Part shown: piece after piece, positions 59,701 to 64,000 of the stretch
Layout: each line of letters begins with the position of its first letter
How positions within the stretch are numbered: the first letter of the stretch is position 1
From: Hyaloperonospora brassicae
Taxonomy: Eukaryota; Oomycota; Peronosporomycetes; Peronosporales; Peronosporaceae
Direction of reading: 5' to 3'
Assembly: GCA_947650285.1 (NCBI GenBank)
Contig: CANTFL010001122.1
Location: forward strand, 1 to 64,000
DNA: 64,000 nucleotides
Translations under genes and position numbers: made by a program
Notes under the pieces: generated by a model
Seen by the model: the letters and a program-made list of their open reading frames with translations, nothing else
Databases searched by the model: none
What the model was told of the DNA's origin: nothing

Positions 59701-62300
59701 CGAGATTGACCTGCTTTGTGTAATTGGAGCGTTTAAAAAGTCCTGTGATCCAGCTCTACTTGCCACGGGTCAATCACCTACGCCTTGTGCCACATTGATT
59801 TTTTTAGATACCCATGACAGAGTGCCAAATGCGTAATTAAGGGCGCTGATATGATCACACGGAGCCACAAGCAAAGAAATAGGAATTGACGTTGCACGAC
59901 GTGTCGTTTTCGCGTAACGTTCGGACCGAGGCCACATTAGGCGACTCTTATCAGCTACCCGTTTCTAAAGTACTGGTGTTTGCAGCCAACTACGCATGGA
60001 GAGCCTCAGCGCGGCCATTTTTTGGCACAGCAATGTCAAAGCTCTTTTTTTTACGTCAGTTGATAACCCGCTATGACAGGATTGCATTAACGTCGTCTGT
60101 AAATAGCTGAAACAAGAATTTAGCAAAGCGGTGGAAAATAGAATGTGAATGTATGTAAGAAGCAAAATCGTGTTCTTCTGTTTAAAGAATGTAGCAAATA
60201 TGTAACGAGGGCAGATTTTAGCAAATACGATCCCCTTCATTAGTTCTTATTAGGTGCTTAAGATCGAAGCTGTTTATAAAAGATATAATAGGAATCCCCT
60301 ACAACCACACCAGACATTCAGCGTCAAACGTGTGAAGGCTATTGGCTGGCTACGATCTCCTAGTCTGCGCAACAAGCAGGATAAGTTGCTCATAGAAACA
60401 TCGTAGCTCCTGATGGACTCTACGTGCTGGCATAATCTCGAAAGAACTTGTTTATGTGTGGCTGGTCAAGACCTGGCGCTATATATCTTTATCAGGATGA
60501 AGTAGCTTTCGATCTCCTAACATTCTACCTTAGTTCCTCTTCACTCGCGCATCACAATACAATGGTTTCCCATCTCGAGTGCAATATATGATGCCCAATT
60601 TGCTGCTATATGCAGATAGCTCTGGAAACCAGGACTCCAGGCTTGTCTTCATGTGGGCTTAATATCGCTGCGAAATATGCCAGTAAATTCCGCTGGACCT
60701 ATCCAAATCAAACTTACAAAAGTAATTTAAAGCGCGCTCTATGTCCAACTTATAGTGCACGTGAGTAATCTATCTCGCGCCAACAAATTTGCTGGCTTGG
60801 CATTCGCTTAGAGGAAGGAGTGTGGATTTCGCCCCATATTTTGTGCACGAAATTAAGAATGCTATGCGTGACAATGAGGTCAAAATGGAGTCAATTACTG
60901 TAAATATAATTGCTGCTTAAGATGTGAGTCGAAATGTCTTCGTTCTGTGTACAAATAACAATGCTATCATGACGTTATCGCAGCGCTTTGCAAGAATTTT
61001 GTTACTTCCAACTTTTTATGTTTAGAAGATAGCGTGGTTTACCATAAGTAGTTGTGGCCACATTGTTTCATGGCTGCGATCGTAATTGCTTTAATTCTCG
61101 CTTATTTTCGTGCATTTGTTGATCCAGTGAATTGTCGTCGCCACTTTTCTCTAGATTGGTTGCAATAATTCTTCACATACAAAAAAAATCCTTCGATCGC
61201 GTGGAACGAGCAAAATTGATCTCCATGTTAAGCTTTTTCCCTTATCGTGTTTCTTAATTCACATAATGAACACGAAATACGCAAGGACCTCATTGGTTGC
61301 AAGTCATCCCGTGAAGTTTGATCCCTCGTATCTATTAATATCCATCTCCGGGTGATCACTAAACAGTTACTGTTACGCGTTGCATCTCGTGCCGCTGATT
61401 ATTTGTCGCGTCACGCAAAAGAGACCAGAGTGATCTTACATGCTTTATAACGATATGAAATTGATCTTTGGGACCAGGTCGTACATAGTGTACGGTCTGG
61501 AATCACGATCAATCTATCACGCGATTTTGCAAAAAGTTTTTTATAAGGTCATTATAATACCTATACATTTCCCTGTCATTGTTGACTTGCACATGCGCGT
61601 CAAATCTGTCTCTTTTAGTTATCGATCAGCACCTAAGGCATGTGTATTATAGTATGGTATGTCGTGATGCAATAAGCCCACCCCATTCAACAAGTTTTGC
61701 ATTTTCAGGTAAATTCACTACATCTATTGAGCGGTTGCAATTCATGAATTTATTCGTTTCAGACCAATCATTAGCCAGTAAGACAACGGTACAAAAATGA
61801 TAAGCTCTTATCAGAGAAGGCACACCAAATTAAAGTTGGTTTCAAATGAGAAAAAGGCAGAAGGTAGGTCTATCTATTCATGAACTGTTCTCGGATTCTT
61901 ATGGCCACATTAAGCTTCCATCGGAAACACCTACTCGGTACAGGTCGTTTGGGCTTCAAATCAACTTTAACTGATACCAAGAAGTAGTGGACCGTAGACT
62001 TTTGTAAATTGATTGCAGTATACTCGTGATATAATTGTATTGCGCTTTGCAACTTCAGGATTTACAAGAGCATATAGACTCTCGAAAAGAGGTACGTTTC
62101 ACCAGTGGACTCGATAACCCGATGTCTCATTCATCAAAGAGTCGCGTCGCAACGGGATGGACGCTTCCCGAACGCATACAGCTCATGAACGCATTCGCAC
62201 ACGCCCCTCAAGCTCGAATACTGCTACTTGTTAGGTATCGATGCGATGGGTATACTCGACAAAGTAGTACCTGACGACAACTACATAGCAGCATTAGCTG
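56789..62300. other. No gene recognised
   Basis: 5.5 kb of AT-rich sequence. A minus ORF at 57935-58207 contains IFHIDEASF, which resembles the Asp-Glu box of DDE transposases (pogo/Tc1-like), but nothing else supports a transposon. A minus ORF at 58388-58762 (124 codons) and a plus ORF at 62035-62274 are unidentified. Confidence 0.4.
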
Positions 62301-63248
62301 CTAGTATCCCATCGGAGAGCGCTTGGTGAACCAAGAAGGTGTGGGTATTATTGCTCTGCACGATTCAGCGCGTCCAAGCCACAAACGCGGAATCGCGAAT
62401 GCCATCGGGTGCACGTCGCAATGTATCGATTGTTTTACAACAGACAATCGTGTTAAGCTTTTCGTCGCCTGCAAATTGAAAGCAAACTCAGTAGTCTCAC
62501 GGTATTTGTTGGTCCTCACGATCACAGCCACAACGTTCATGCCGAAGTCTTCGAATGTTTGTACGTCGGCGGCGTGACAGTAGACCACCTCTACTCCACC
62601 TTGCCGGCCGCAGGTAAAGCGAAAGTGGCCGACATCCCACTGCGTTGAGTTAGTATCATCAGCGCCATTCGTGCTTGGAGACAAAAACCCGAATACACGC
62701 GTTGTGAGTAACGCCGTGAGCGGTCGAGCGTAAAACACTTGGTCGTCGCTTCGAGTTCCTACGAAAACCTCCATGGCAGACGCATTCCTCGTCCCGCTGG
62801 TGTTTAGGCAGCTCGCTTTTAGAGGCAGATTTGGAGGCACTTCGTCGGTCCCATATGGGCTGCGAGCGGACCTGGAAACACTGCATGCGTCACAATCCAG
62901 ATGCCTCTTGCTGCAAAAGTTACTGCTGTTTTGACGCAGCATTCCATGGCTGAACAGTCTCGAGCTGAATGTCAGCGTGCAACATGTGCGACTCCGACAG
63001 GATTTTATGCTGCGACAGACTCGAAAGGATAGGGCTACTAATGCTACGGTCCAGCGTAGTAGCGAGTTGGTAACACGTCCAGGAGTTGCATTGAAATTGC
63101 AGGAACGCCGCTGAGGCTCTAGCAAAGTTAAGTGTCGGTGTATGCCGCTGGGACGAATTGGTATGCAAGGTGATTGCGTGGTGCCTAGGGTCATACAGAT
63201 GACATGCACCGCGACTAGCGACGCTCTGGTTACTACTGTTGCTAGCAA
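62301..63248 (-). pseudogene. Long ORF of unknown function, possibly a decayed gene
   Basis: A 315-codon open frame. Its C-terminal ~180 residues read as plausible protein (FYARPLTALLTTRVFGFLSP, WDVGHFRFTCGRQGG, ADVQTFEDFGMNVVAVIV). The N-terminal half is Arg/Ser/Cys-rich and looks like a shadow of another minus frame (62920-63303), which itself reads better there. A frameshift near 62.9 kb joining the two is possible. No family recognised. GC content rises here relative to the preceding 5 kb. Confidence 0.25.
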
Positions 63249-64000
63249 CTAGCGTGGAGCAGGTCTCTCGTTGATGTTGAGACTCGGTATGAGACGAGAA
63301 CACACGTCCGTCGTGTCAGTGGGACGTTCCGATGTGCGTAGAGACTGAAAGCGAAGACGGGGGCCCTACGCATTGCTGAGAGGCGACTCGGTTTTCGCGT
63401 CGTCGTTCGCACCGCCTGTAAAGTCAAAGTCGTTCTCGATTGTCGATAGCATCTACGTGCTTGCCGCCGCAAGACCATAGAGTTCAGTGTGGAGTACGTA
63501 GTCCATCGACGCCCTCCTGTGGTCAATCGTTCACTAGCAGTGGACAACTACTCCACTGCGGGCGCGCGTGGGTGGGTGGAGGGGAAGGACTCTTTCTGCA
63601 CGCGAAGAAGGCCGTCGTGGACACTCCCTACCCGCGCGTTACGATCGACAATTCAACGCGTCACCTAATCGTGTCCCATCCTTGTCCCTGCGCTCCCTGC
63701 AGCAGCTCGGACAGGAACTGGGCGCCCGTGTCCCAACGCGGCCATTGCTCGATTCAGGCTGTCCCGTGCGCGGCTCTCCTGCCCACAAACTCGACGAGAC
63801 GCAGCAACGCTCGTGGAGATCGGTCTTGCGACAAAAGCTGAACGCCTCAGTCTCAAGATCCCGACTTTGTCGCGGCGACTTTGCCAGGCTCGTCGCTGTC
63901 GCCGTCGTCGTGTCTCCGGCCCTTTCTCTCGTGCGCCACCACACCACCTTCCGAACGACTTCACCGCGTGCTATCCACACTTTAGCACAAACCAAAAGAC
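63249..64000. other. GC-richer right edge, no assigned gene
   Basis: Several overlapping open frames on both strands, as expected from the higher GC content. One plus frame is open from ~63540 to the window end without an obvious start. A gene may begin or end here and continue outside the window. Confidence 0.3.

Noticed and set aside
63440..64000. Overlapping open frames at the right edge
   Set aside because: Long open frames on several strands follow from higher GC; no start, splice or domain supports a particular one.
1..64000. CRISPR array, rRNA or tRNA genes, telomeric repeats
   Set aside because: None seen. The regular hairpins in Gypsy-1 differ from one another in sequence and are not direct repeats with spacers.

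Overview
This is a repeat-rich window from a plant-pathogenic oomycete, most likely Phytophthora or a related downy mildew. Three things point there: LTR retrotransposons with TGTAACGGGG ends, Mutator-like elements (MULEs) with FAR1/WRKY-GCM1-type N-terminal domains, and a secreted-effector-like ORF with an RxLR-like and an EER motif followed by WY-type sequence. Only two non-transposon genes can be supported: a four-exon drug/metabolite (EamA/SLC35G-like) transporter at 2617-3964 and the RxLR-WY-like effector ORF at 27686-28660, both on the minus strand. I saw no rRNA or tRNA gene and no CRISPR array.

Layout. 1-1616: an LTR end cut by the window edge, then a solo LTR with a perfect 5-bp target-site duplication (TSD). 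2617-3964: transporter. 7.0-8.7 kb: a GATC-rich low-complexity tract and decayed sequence. 9120-10464: a complete but non-autonomous MULE with an 8-bp TSD, carrying a broken FAR1 domain and a GC-rich insert on the opposite strand that looks like captured host sequence. 10.5-27.6 kb: AT-rich and almost gene-free, with a few LTR scraps. 27.7-28.7 kb: effector ORF. 29.15-39.66 kb: nested repeats, in which related ~250-bp inverted termini flank a broken unknown gene that is split by a 7.9-kb Gypsy element (Gypsy-1, minus strand, TSD CTCGG). 40.06-41.7 kb and 45.07-46.76 kb: two more decayed MULEs. 48842-56599: a second Gypsy element (Gypsy-2, minus strand), more heavily mutated, next to an older LTR scrap and a (CATA)n microsatellite. 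56.8-64 kb: no convincing gene; GC rises near the right edge.

The most unusual signal is in Gypsy-1. From LTR to LTR, coding and non-coding alike, it is packed with short perfect inverted repeats (stems mostly 7-13 bp, loops 0-10 nt), about one every 30-60 bp. Fourteen with stems of 10 bp or more were checked base by base. Comparison with the solo LTR at 1221 shows conserved stems, variable loops and one paired A:T to G:C change. Gypsy-2 does not show this. Both Gypsy elements also carry a tract of antisense ORFs between the end of pol and the 3' LTR, overlapping the integrase C-terminus/chromodomain on the other strand. In Gypsy-1, gag and pol are joined by a plausible -1 ribosomal frameshift signal.
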